Assembly: GCF_038008685.1 (NCBI RefSeq)
Contig: NZ_JBBOZQ010000001.1
Location: 2,728,001 to 2,792,000 of the forward strand
Direction: 5' to 3'
Length of the DNA: 64,000 bases
DNA from: Lysinibacillus sp. FSL W8-0992
GTDB taxonomy: Bacteria; Bacillota; Bacilli; Bacillales_A; Planococcaceae
Translations under genes and position numbers: made by a program
Notes under the pieces: generated by a model
The model's database searches: none
What the model saw: the letters and a program-made list of their open reading frames with translations, nothing else
Told to the model about the DNA's origin: nothing
Shown here: piece after piece, positions 55,775 through 63,659 of the stretch
Layout of the letters: each line of letters starts with the position of its first letter
Numbering within the stretch: position 1 is the first letter of the stretch

Positions 55775-57520
55775 ATGGTAGAAAAAGTACAGCAGCTAGC
55801 AGAAAATATACAGGCTTCACAGGGGAAAATGGAGGCAGATTTTATTTTGCGTAATGCACAAGTTGCAGATGTTTTTACTTTAACGTGGAAGAATGCAGAT
55901 ATTGTTGTGAAGAATGGGCAAATTGTAGCTCTCGATACACAAAATCGTTTTATTGCTCACGATGAGGAAGATGCTGAAGGGCATTATGTTATCCCAGGCT
56001 TAATGGATGGGCATATACATATTGAATCATCAATGCTTACGCCTTCTGAATTTAGTCGCGTGCTTGTTCCTCACGGCGTGACGACTGTCATCACAGATCC
56101 GCATGAAATAGCAAATGTTGCAGGTGCTGAAGGCATCCAGTTTATGCTAGATGATGCGAAAAAAGCGGAAATGGATATTTTTGTAATGCTGCCTTCCAGC
56201 GTGCCAGGCACTCGTTTTGAACATGCAGGGGCCACACTTACTGCTACAGACTTAGCCCCTTTTATGACCAATGATAATGTACGTGGATTAGCAGAGGTGA
56301 TGGATTTTCCAGCTGTGCTGAATGGCGAAAAGAACATGCTTGAAAAAATTAGGTTAGCACAACAAGCTAACCTTGTTGTAGACGGACATTGTGCAGGATT
56401 GACTAGCACACAAATTACAGGTTACCGAGCGGCAGGCATTCATACTGATCATGAGTGTGTGACAGCGGAAGAAGCGTTAGATCGTATAGAGCAAGGAATG
56501 TATGTATTAATACGTGAAGGCTCAGCAGCTAAAAATTTACGTGATTTATTACCGGCTGTAAATACAATTAATGCGCGTCGCTTTGGTTTTTGTACAGATG
56601 ACAAGTATGTTGACGAATTAATGGAAGAGGGAAGCATCAACTTTGATATCAAGATGGCGATTGAAGAAGGAATGGAGCCATTGCAAGCTATTCAAATAGC
56701 TACAATTAACGTAGCTGAGTGCTATCGTTTATACGATCGAGGGGCAATAGCACCAGGCTATAAAGCCGACTTTGTCTTAGTGGAAGATGTTACGAAAATG
56801 CGAGCGCAAGCTGTCTGGAAAAATGGCATCAAAGTTGCTGAAAAAGGTACAATGCTAACGGCGCGTGTAGAACCCGAAGTGCCTGCTCATATCCATCGCT
56901 CTGTGCATTTGCCACCTATTACTACGGACATGATTGCCATTCCATTTACAAAAGGATCAAAAGCTAATGTAATGGAGATTGTTCCTAATCAGCTTATTAC
57001 CAATCATTTAGTAGTAGATGTACCGGTTACGATGGGTAAATTTATTCCATCTGTAGAGCAGGATTTACTAAAGTTGGCTGTAATCGAGCGCCACCATCAT
57101 TTGCACACAACAGGTCTTGGTATTGTGAAAGGTTTTGGATTGCAAAAAGGTGCGGTTGCAACGACAGTAGCACATGACTCTCACAATGCACTAGTCGTTG
57201 GAACGAATGATGATGATATGGTCATGGCCCTTAATCGTATTCAAGAAATTCAAGGGGGATTTGTGATCGTAGCAGACGGCAAAATATTAGCAGAAATGCC
57301 ATTAACAATTGGTGGGCTAATGACAGATGCAACAGCACATGATGCCAAAATGCAATTAGCGAGTCTACACACTGCACTAAATGAGCTAAATCCTAATTTA
57401 GATTTTCATTTTCTTTTAACGTTTTCATTTGTGGCATTGCCTGTTATCCCATCTTTAAAATTAACGGATTCAGGACTATTTGATGTCACAACATTCCAAC
57501 ATATTTCGGTAGAAGCATAA
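55775..57520 (+). CDS. ade: Adenine deaminase
   Basis: The enzyme converts adenine to hypoxanthine and ammonia in purine salvage. The 581-residue amidohydrolase has the metal motif PGLMDGHIHIESSML near residue 75, the HCAGLT segment and the FCTDDKYVDEL segment with the catalytic Asp. The C-terminal domain with AVATTVAHDSHNALVVGTND is specific to Ade/AdeC. ATG 55775 is preferred to the upstream GTG because of AAAGGGAG spacing. No purine riboswitch is seen upstream. A strong terminator follows. Confidence 0.95.
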   Translation: MVEKVQQLAENIQASQGKMEADFILRNAQVADVFTLTWKNADIVVKNGQIVALDTQNRFIAHDEEDAEGHYVIPGLMDGHIHIESSMLTPSEFSRVLVPHGVTTVITDPHEIANVAGAEGIQFMLDDAKKAEMDIFVMLPSSVPGTRFEHAGATLTATDLAPFMTNDNVRGLAEVMDFPAVLNGEKNMLEKIRLAQQANLVVDGHCAGLTSTQITGYRAAGIHTDHECVTAEEALDRIEQGMYVLIREGSAAKNLRDLLPAVNTINARRFGFCTDDKYVDELMEEGSINFDIKMAIEEGMEPLQAIQIATINVAECYRLYDRGAIAPGYKADFVLVEDVTKMRAQAVWKNGIKVAEKGTMLTARVEPEVPAHIHRSVHLPPITTDMIAIPFTKGSKANVMEIVPNQLITNHLVVDVPVTMGKFIPSVEQDLLKLAVIERHHHLHTTGLGIVKGFGLQKGAVATTVAHDSHNALVVGTNDDDMVMALNRIQEIQGGFVIVADGKILAEMPLTIGGLMTDATAHDAKMQLASLHTALNELNPNLDFHFLLTFSFVALPVIPSLKLTDSGLFDVTTFQHISVEA

Positions 57521-57527
57521 TGATAAA

Positions 57528-57565
57528 AACGACCTGAAAGCAGCATGCAATCAGGTCGTTTTTTA
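57528..57565 (+). terminator. Terminator of ade
   Basis: AACGACCTGA pairs with TCAGGTCGTT, followed by TTTT. Confidence 0.88.
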
Positions 57566-57678
57566 GTTGTTATCCATGCCTTAAGCTGCTTTTCATGCGG
57601 CTAAACAATACGATTATAATCATTTTTTGCGTACTATTGAATAAAAATATTACTGCGCCTGATTCAAAATTATTGAAA

Positions 57679-57692
57679 TCGAAGCGTTTTCA
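57679..57692 (+). promoter_or_regulatory. Possible cre (CcpA) site
   Basis: TCGAAGCGTTTTCA matches the cre consensus TGWAANCGNTNWCA except at positions 2 and 3. It lies just upstream of the palindrome and the gntR-bdh unit, fitting carbon control of butanediol metabolism. Confidence 0.4.
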
Positions 57693-57706
57693 TATTAGAA
57701 TAACAT

Positions 57707-57730
57707 TTATAGATTATCGATAATCTATAA
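57707..57730. promoter_or_regulatory. Perfect 24-bp palindrome, probable GntR operator
   Basis: TTATAGATTATC is followed directly by its reverse complement, with no spacer. TATAAT (57726-57731) overlaps the right end, so a bound regulator would block the promoter. The adjacent gene encodes a GntR-family protein. Confidence 0.6.
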
Positions 57731-57806
57731 TGGATAACATTTTTACTAGCCACCATATACACGGAACTATTAAAATAAGAGGATATAAATTTATTGGAGT
57801 GGTTAG

Positions 57807-58445
57807 ATGGGGTTTAATGAAAATTCAATTTCGAAGAAAACGATAGCAGAACAAATAGCTGAGCAATTATTATTTCGCATATTTTCAGGTCAATATGAAC
57901 AAGGACAGCGTTTGATAGAGTCGGAAATTGCAAAAGAGTTACAAGTAAGTCATGCACCTGTCCGAGAGGCTCTGTATCTTTTACAAAAAGATGGTGTAGT
58001 TGAAAAAATACAACATAAAGGTGTAAGTGTAAAAATTATTTCGGATCAGGAATTGAAGGATTATTTAGAGACCCTTTATTACCTGTTGGATCTTGCACTT
58101 AAAAATTGTGAAACAAAATGGACTGCCGAATTTCAAAATGAACTTTTACTTCGTTTTGAAACGATGGAACAACGAAAGTCCGTAAAAAATATTTACGAAT
58201 ATGTTGTATCGTTTGCCCACCTGTTAGAATTGTTTTTCGATATTACTGGAAATATTGCGATGCTACGTTTCTTTAAAGAAACCATATTTGTTACAAATGT
58301 AGCTGCACAAACAAAATGGAAAATGAATCTCGTTGAATCCTATCATATGTCCATTCATACGTTTATCAAGTGTATAGAAATATCGGATTTTGAAAATGCC
58401 CGAAATGCTATTAAAGATGTTATTTTATGGCATCATTTTAATTAA
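57807..58445 (+). CDS. GntR-family transcriptional regulator
   Basis: The 212-residue regulator has an N-terminal winged helix (KKTIAEQIAEQLLFRIFSGQYEQGQRL, then ESEIAKELQVSHAPVREALYLLQKDGVVE) and an all-helical FCD-like effector domain. GGAGTGG precedes the ATG. It lies 20 bases before the butanediol dehydrogenase and shares its transcript. A 24-bp palindrome overlaps the promoter, so autoregulation together with control of the dehydrogenase is likely. The FCD metal-binding residues are not obvious. Confidence 0.9.
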   Translation: MGFNENSISKKTIAEQIAEQLLFRIFSGQYEQGQRLIESEIAKELQVSHAPVREALYLLQKDGVVEKIQHKGVSVKIISDQELKDYLETLYYLLDLALKNCETKWTAEFQNELLLRFETMEQRKSVKNIYEYVVSFAHLLELFFDITGNIAMLRFFKETIFVTNVAAQTKWKMNLVESYHMSIHTFIKCIEISDFENARNAIKDVILWHHFN

Positions 58446-58465
58446 ATTTTAAAGGGGAAATTGAT

Positions 58466-59515
58466 ATGAAAGCAGCAGTTTGGCACGGCGTAAAAGATAT
58501 TAGAGTAGAAGAGGTTGAATTACGAGCTTTAAGAGAAGATGAAGTGAAAGTAAAAGTAGCTTGGGCAGGTATTTGTGGAAGTGATTTACATGAATATCAA
58601 GAAGGTCCAGTATTCATACCGGTTGATGCAAAAGCTGATTTAACGAGTGAAATTGCTCCGCTAACAATGGGACATGAATTTGCTGGCGTAATCGAAGAAA
58701 TTGGTTCTAAGGTTACAAATTTTAAAGTAGGAGACCGAGTAGTAATTAATCCTACTTTAACATATAGAAACAAACATGAAGATATCGATCGTTATGATGG
58801 ATTTAATTTTATCGGATTACATGGAAACGGTGGGTTTGCAAAATATGCAAACGTGCCTGAAACAAATATACACCGTTTAGCTGATAATTTAACATTACAA
58901 GATGGTGCATTAGTAGAACCGATGGCGGTTGCTGTACAAGCTGTAAAAGATGCTGGCGTTACTTTAGGAGATTCAGTTGCAGTGTTTGGTGCTGGTCCAA
59001 TTGGATTATTGACAGTCATTGCTGCTAAAGCATCTGGAGCAAGCAAAGTTATCGTATTAGATTTATCTGATAACCGATTAGAAAAAGCAAAAGAGTTAGG
59101 TGCAACACATATTATTAACTCAGGTAAAGAAGACCCTGTACAAGCTGTTCGAGCGATTGTAGCAGATGGGGTAGATGTTTCTTTTGAAGTTGCTGGAGTT
59201 GCTCCTACTTTTAAACAAGCTATTGATGTAACAAAAGCGCGTGGTAATATGATGATTGTTTCTATTTTTGCGAGACCAATCGAGTGGAATCCAATTCATC
59301 TTACAAACACTGGTGTGAATCTTCTTTCTTCAATTGTTTATACACCAACAATATTCCAAAGAACAATAGATGCAATGGGTGCTGGTCAGCTAAATCCACA
59401 AGGCATTATCACAAGCCAAATAAAATTAGATGATATCGTTGATAAAGGCTTTGAAGCGTTAACAAACGACAAAACTCAATCTAAAATATTAGTTGAGTTA
59501 AGTGGAGAAAAATAA
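58466..59515 (+). CDS. bdhA: 2,3-butanediol dehydrogenase (zinc, medium-chain)
   Basis: The 349-residue dehydrogenase interconverts acetoin and 2,3-butanediol using NAD(H). The catalytic zinc ligands are in GICGSDLHEY (Cys) and TMGHEFAGVIEEIG (His, Glu). The Rossmann loop is VFGAGPIGLLTVIAAKASG near residue 172. The EGPVFIPVDAKADLTSE insertion is typical of the butanediol/sorbitol branch. AAAGGGG precedes the ATG. It is co-transcribed with gntR. Other polyol substrates remain possible. Confidence 0.87.
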   Translation: MKAAVWHGVKDIRVEEVELRALREDEVKVKVAWAGICGSDLHEYQEGPVFIPVDAKADLTSEIAPLTMGHEFAGVIEEIGSKVTNFKVGDRVVINPTLTYRNKHEDIDRYDGFNFIGLHGNGGFAKYANVPETNIHRLADNLTLQDGALVEPMAVAVQAVKDAGVTLGDSVAVFGAGPIGLLTVIAAKASGASKVIVLDLSDNRLEKAKELGATHIINSGKEDPVQAVRAIVADGVDVSFEVAGVAPTFKQAIDVTKARGNMMIVSIFARPIEWNPIHLTNTGVNLLSSIVYTPTIFQRTIDAMGAGQLNPQGIITSQIKLDDIVDKGFEALTNDKTQSKILVELSGEK

Positions 59516-59564
59516 TACAACGCCAACTAGTGAATTTATACTAGTGTAAGCTCATTTATCTTTT

Positions 59565-59598
59565 AAGAGAGAACTAATTATAGTTCTCTCTTTCTTTT
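59565..59598 (+). terminator. Terminator of gntR-bdhA
   Basis: AAGAGAGAACTA pairs with TAGTTCTCTCTT around four bases, then TCTTTTA. Confidence 0.85.
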
Positions 59599-59743
59599 AT
59601 TCCTTTAACATATTGATGTTCAGCATGTCGTAAATGATGAATGTGCACAATGTTAAAATCTTTCAAAATAAACGTGTTAGTCTATGCTCTTTTGCGTTTG
59701 AGTGTAGCTAATAAGTTCATTTCACAGGCGTGACTTATTGACT

Positions 59744-60769
59744 TTATTGTTTTTTTAATGTGCCTGAAAAATTCGTACCTTCATTGCGCTCTGAACTGCA
59801 ATCAACCTCGATTATTTTTAGCGCATTTTTAAGTTGCTCGAATTCCAGAACACAGCGGTTTCCATTTTCAGATCTGTTCATTACAGCCTTAGTGTTAGAT
59901 GTAATGGTAGCTGTCCCATCTACACTACCTAACTGTTGACCATCACTTGCTGTTAAAGAAATGTTAAACGTTTTGCTTGTGACATTAGAAATAATGGCGT
60001 CGCGTCGATTAAACTCATTCGCCCCTTTGCCCCATTTATAGTAGTACGTATAAGTCCCTTCCCACGCACTATTTGAAGGAGGCACTTGCTGCATCGTTTT
60101 ATCTAGCTGATGTTGTCCATTGATCGCTCGTGAATTTAAGGAAGCATTGCTCGGATTATCATAAATGTTTTGTGCATCTTCAGAAATAGTATAAAAATTT
60201 CTCGAATCCATGCGATGGAGTAATGTGACGACTTGTGCACGTGTCATATTGTTTGCAACGCCGAAAAACTTTTGCAAATCACGATTTTCATATTGCTCGT
60301 TCTGACCAGTGGAAATATAGGAATCGAGTAAAAATTGAATGGATTCATTGAGACCACGTTTACCCTCGGCTAGGTGAGTGATAGCCTGTGCAACAACCCC
60401 ACGTTTTATAGCAGTTGCTCGGATATTGTTATGAAAGTAGCCGTTAAGAGGTACACCATAACTTGCAAGGCGGTTATAATACTCATCTGACCAATTCGCT
60501 GCAGGGGTTTGCTTTTTCAACTCATCAAATGGAGTTTCTAGTTCATAATAATTTGCAAGTAACTTTGCAAATTGTTGCTCGGTAATGGTCGCATTCGGCT
60601 TGAACGTGCCGTCAGCATAGCCATCAATAATGTCATATTCCTCTGCCCACATGACGGCCTCATAAGCAAAATGGTCTTCGGTCACATCTGTAAAACCAGC
60701 TGCCTCTACTTTGAGGTTACCAGCAACGATAAGTAATGAAAGCAATACTATACTCAATAATTGTTTCAT
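59744..60769 (-). CDS. S-layer homology domain surface protein
   Basis: The 341-residue protein has a signal peptide (to about residue 24, VEAAG). Its first SLH module is GFTDVTEDHFAYEAVMWAEE through IIDGYADGTFKPN. Two more divergent SLH-like stretches follow (about 90-190). The C-terminal region (about 225-340, with EGTYTYYYKWGKG) is beta-rich and of unknown role. The second ATG (60769) has the better spacing to AAAGGAAG. It is not paired with other genes. The wall-binding role is inferred from the SLH modules. Confidence 0.85.
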   Translation of the reverse strand: MKQLLSIVLLSLLIVAGNLKVEAAGFTDVTEDHFAYEAVMWAEEYDIIDGYADGTFKPNATITEQQFAKLLANYYELETPFDELKKQTPAANWSDEYYNRLASYGVPLNGYFHNNIRATAIKRGVVAQAITHLAEGKRGLNESIQFLLDSYISTGQNEQYENRDLQKFFGVANNMTRAQVVTLLHRMDSRNFYTISEDAQNIYDNPSNASLNSRAINGQHQLDKTMQQVPPSNSAWEGTYTYYYKWGKGANEFNRRDAIISNVTSKTFNISLTASDGQQLGSVDGTATITSNTKAVMNRSENGNRCVLEFEQLKNALKIIEVDCSSERNEGTNFSGTLKKQ

Positions 60770-60892
60770 TAGCATTCTTCCTTTCTAGCAATTATACTAT
60801 TTAGTTTGCAGGATATAGATGGAAACTGCAAATGTTTCCATTAGATATTTTCAAGTGCATGTCCTTTTTACTAGTCAAAAAGTAGTCAGACT

Positions 60893-60956
60893 TTATTGGC
60901 AATATCGAAGAATCTATCAGCGATATAGGACAGTTAAACGGCGAAAACGAACATCA
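60893..60956 (-). repeat. 21-bp repeat family, locus D: three degenerate units on minus strand
   Basis: Read on the minus strand, three 21-bp-spaced units carry TTTCGCCGTTTAAC, TATCGCTGATAGA and TATTGCCAATAAAG. This is the most diverged locus. It lies upstream of the SLH gene. Confidence 0.65.
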
Positions 60957-60987
60957 ATTTTTCATCTTTTTTTTAACCAAGATAGGC

Positions 60988-61034
60988 ATCGCTAATTTTT
61001 GTAGAACATGTACAAAAATTGGCGGTGTTTTTTT
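60988..61034 (+). terminator. Terminator-like hairpin with no obvious upstream gene
   Basis: ATCGCTAATTTTTGT pairs with ACAAAAATTGGCGGT (some G-U pairs) and is followed by TTTTTTT on the plus strand. No plus-strand gene ends just before it. Confidence 0.65.
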
Positions 61035-61171
61035 GTAGGCTAAATACAAAAGATGTGCAAGAAAAAAATTTTTTTTAAAAATTTTTGTTAAAACAGTTGA
61101 AATTTATTCACTTTAAGCATATATTTTTCCTAAGGGAAACAAAATATCGTAAACGAAAGAAGAGTGAGTCA

Positions 61172-61336
61172 ATGAAAAAGTTAGATGAATTAAAACTAAC
61201 GATTCTTCCACTAGGAATACTAGTGTTTCTGACGATGTTGTGGAAAATGACCCAATCTGTAGGTGTAGCGATTTCAATTGTTGTATTTTGGATGGGCTGG
61301 AAACAGCTTATGAAGAAATTTATGATAAATAATTAA
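61172..61336 (+). CDS. Small membrane protein, 54 residues
   Basis: The product has two probable membrane spans (about residues 9-24 and 29-44) and basic ends. ATG 61172 follows AGAAGAGTGAG; the frame is open upstream to 61085 but passes through a lysine/arginine-rich stretch without a start signal. I recognise no family. It could be a small holin-like or regulatory membrane peptide. It lies downstream of the orphan hairpin and upstream of a degenerate region. Confidence 0.5.
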   Translation: MKKLDELKLTILPLGILVFLTMLWKMTQSVGVAISIVVFWMGWKQLMKKFMINN

Positions 61337-61781
61337 TTTGAGAGACAAAGTTGCATCAACAGTAATGCGGAAATAAGAGAAATGTTTACGCAAGTTGCAG
61401 CGAAGCATTTCTCGTAAATTATAAAATTTAAGGAGGGAAGCCGTTTAGTCAAAACAAGCAACACTATAAAACAAAAAAAGTAATACGTTTACTTCAACAT
61501 CGCTTAACGAATACCCGTATCATCATCTTCATTAAGTAGCGACTAACAATAAAGATAAACTTTCTAGCACCGATTTGGAGAAGTAATCCTACTGAGAAAG
61601 ATAAATAATAACATCTTTCTCAAGTTCATTTGGGCAACAAAAGCTGTACGAGTTTCTAGCGTATATTTGATTGAAACAGTTAAATGTTATCCTTCTTCTG
61701 AAATCTATAGTGGAAATCGCTTTATGTAGAAGTTTTCACTATTTGAAAGAATCTCTAAAGGTGATGGGTGTAGCATAGTAA
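61337..61781 (+). other. Non-coding, possibly decayed stretch
   Basis: It contains a good AGGAGG at 61431 with no usable start codon after it and an open frame of about 30 codons ending TAG near 61553. An 8-bp inverted repeat (GAGAAATG, 61377-61384, with CATTTCTC, 61406-61413) and a 10-bp hairpin at 61593-61622 (TGAGAAAGAT) are present. No intact gene is seen. The look is of a decayed gene or a structured leader for the metal transporter. Confidence 0.35.
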
Positions 61782-61961
61782 GATGAAAATCCTGCGCCCA
61801 TCTATGTAGTTTCTATTAGTCGTCAAAATGCAGAAGATACGGCTAATATGTATTCGTTGTATGCACTATCAGCTTGTGGTGCTGCTAAGACAAACGAAAG
61901 TAGCTTCGGTAAAAATGAGTACGATGAAGCAAGAGGTAAACGTAAACTTATAACGTTTTAG
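61782..61961 (+). pseudogene. Possible lipoprotein or other gene remnant
   Basis: A 59-codon open frame begins just after a stop and has an ATG only at 61848. The translation contains YALSACGAAKTNESS, which looks like a lipobox followed by a lipoprotein linker, and it lies just before an intact metal-binding lipoprotein gene. There is no start signal and no downstream domain. I treat it as a possible fragment only. Confidence 0.25.
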
Positions 61962-61986
61962 AAGGTTTTGACAACGGTAATGGTAA

Positions 61987-62901
61987 ATGAAACGTTTATT
62001 AGGTGTATTTGTTTTAATGATGTTACTTTTTGGTTGTAGCGCAGAAAAAAATGAAACTGGAAAAAGGGAAGGGGTCGTTGTTGCAACGACAGGGCATATT
62101 GGCGATGTTATTAAAGAAATTGGCGGTGACCATTTAACTGTTTCAGCTTTAATGGGACCTGGTGTTGATCCACATTTGTACAAGGCAACACAAAGTGATT
62201 TATCAAAATTAGAAAACGCTGAAGTAATTTTTTATAACGGTTTACAATTGGAAGGCCAAATGCTCGATATTTTCGATCAAATGTCAAAAGATAAAACGGT
62301 ATTAGCTGTTGGTGATAAGTTAGATAAAGATAAGCTACTTGATAGTGAAGATGAAGGGCTACTACACGATCCGCATATATGGTTTAACATTGACCTTTGG
62401 AAACAAGTTGTAGAAGCGGTAACGGAAACACTTGTGAAAGAATATCCAGAGTATAAGGATGATTTTAAAGCAAATGAAACAGCTTTTTTGAAAAAATTAG
62501 ATGAATTGCAAACTTACGCGAAAGAGCGTATTAATGAAATTCCAGAAAAACAACGTATATTAGTAACGGCCCACGATGCGTTTAACTATTTTGGTGAGAG
62601 CCAAGGTTTTGAAGTTCGTGGCTTACAAGGGCTTAGTACAGAAGCAGAATATGGTGTGAAAGACGTACAGGAAATGGTAGATTTCTTAGTTGATAACAAA
62701 ATCAAAGCTATTTTTGTAGAGTCAAGCGTTTCAGATAAAGCGATGAAAGCCGTAATAGAAGGAGCAAAACAGAAAGGGCATGACATTGTTATTGGTGGAG
62801 AGTTATTTTCAGATGCTATGGGTGCTGAAGGAACAAAAGAAGGCACATACATTGGGATGTATCAACATAACATCGACACAATTGTCGATGCACTGAAGTA
62901 G
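61987..62901 (+). CDS. mntA: Metal ABC transporter substrate-binding lipoprotein, MntA-like
   Basis: This 304-residue cluster A-I binding protein captures Mn or Zn outside the cell. The signal peptide ends at lipobox MLLFGC (Cys16). Metal ligands are visible: His in GPGVDPHLYKA, His in LLHDPHIWF, Glu in GLSTEAEYGVKD and Asp in GELFSDAMG. The short loop between the first two sites, without a His-rich stretch, favours Mn over Zn. The ribosome binding site is weak (GGTAATGG). The ATPase gene follows after eight bases. Confidence 0.85.
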   Translation: MKRLLGVFVLMMLLFGCSAEKNETGKREGVVVATTGHIGDVIKEIGGDHLTVSALMGPGVDPHLYKATQSDLSKLENAEVIFYNGLQLEGQMLDIFDQMSKDKTVLAVGDKLDKDKLLDSEDEGLLHDPHIWFNIDLWKQVVEAVTETLVKEYPEYKDDFKANETAFLKKLDELQTYAKERINEIPEKQRILVTAHDAFNYFGESQGFEVRGLQGLSTEAEYGVKDVQEMVDFLVDNKIKAIFVESSVSDKAMKAVIEGAKQKGHDIVIGGELFSDAMGAEGTKEGTYIGMYQHNIDTIVDALK

Positions 62902-62909
62902 GTGGAAAA

Positions 62910-63659
62910 ATGAATGCATTAACAGTTGAAAATTTATCGGTTGCTTATGATAAGAAAACAGTGTTGGAAAATGCCAACGTTACAGTGCCTACAGGCAGAC
63001 TCTCGGCAATAATTGGTCCGAATGGAGCAGGCAAATCAACATTTTTAAAGGCAATTTTAAATCAATTACCAAATAAGGTTGGGAAAGTAGAAATACTAGG
63101 AAAGAACTTTGATCCAAAAAGTCTAATTGTTGGCTATGTACCACAACGCAATGCAGTCGATTGGGATTTCCCAACAAATGCCCTCGATATTGTGTTAATG
63201 GGGCGATACGGACATACAGGTTTATTTAAAAGGCCATCCAAACAGGATAAGCTGCTTGCTAATCAAGCTTTGGAAAGTGTAGGAATGCAAGATTTTGCAG
63301 AGCGTTCCATTGGTCAATTATCCGGTGGTCAACAACAGCGTGTGTTTTTAGCAAGGGCTCTAGCGCAAAATGCAGATATCTATTTTTTAGATGAACCATT
63401 TGCTGGTGTAGATGCCGCAACAGAAAAAACGATTATCGATATTTTAAAAAGCTTAAAGGCACAGGGGAAAAGTATTTTTGTTGTGCATCATGATTTACAA
63501 ACAGTAAAAGAATATTTTGATTACACAATTTTATTAAATAAGACGATTTTAGCATCAGGTGCAACTGAAGATGTTTTTACTGCTGAACAATTACAAAAAA
63601 CATACGGTGGTAAATTATTTATGATGCAAGACACGTTAGGAGCGAACAGCGTATGTTAA
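62910..63659 (+). CDS. mntB: Metal ABC transporter ATP-binding protein, MntB-like
   Basis: The 249-residue ATPase powers metal import. Walker A is IGPNGAGKSTFLKA near residue 33, the signature is QLSGGQQQRVFLARAL near residue 138, and Walker B is IYFLDEPFAGVD. VGYVPQRNAVDWDFPTNALDIVLMGRYG is typical of the Mn/Zn subgroup. GTAGGTGG precedes the ATG. Its stop overlaps the permease start by seven bases. Confidence 0.92.
   Translation: MNALTVENLSVAYDKKTVLENANVTVPTGRLSAIIGPNGAGKSTFLKAILNQLPNKVGKVEILGKNFDPKSLIVGYVPQRNAVDWDFPTNALDIVLMGRYGHTGLFKRPSKQDKLLANQALESVGMQDFAERSIGQLSGGQQQRVFLARALAQNADIYFLDEPFAGVDAATEKTIIDILKSLKAQGKSIFVVHHDLQTVKEYFDYTILLNKTILASGATEDVFTAEQLQKTYGGKLFMMQDTLGANSVC

Noticed and set aside
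61085..61171. Longer 83-residue version of the small membrane protein
   Set aside because: The extra 29 codons lack a start signal and encode an atypical basic stretch; ATG 61172 follows a usable ribosome site.
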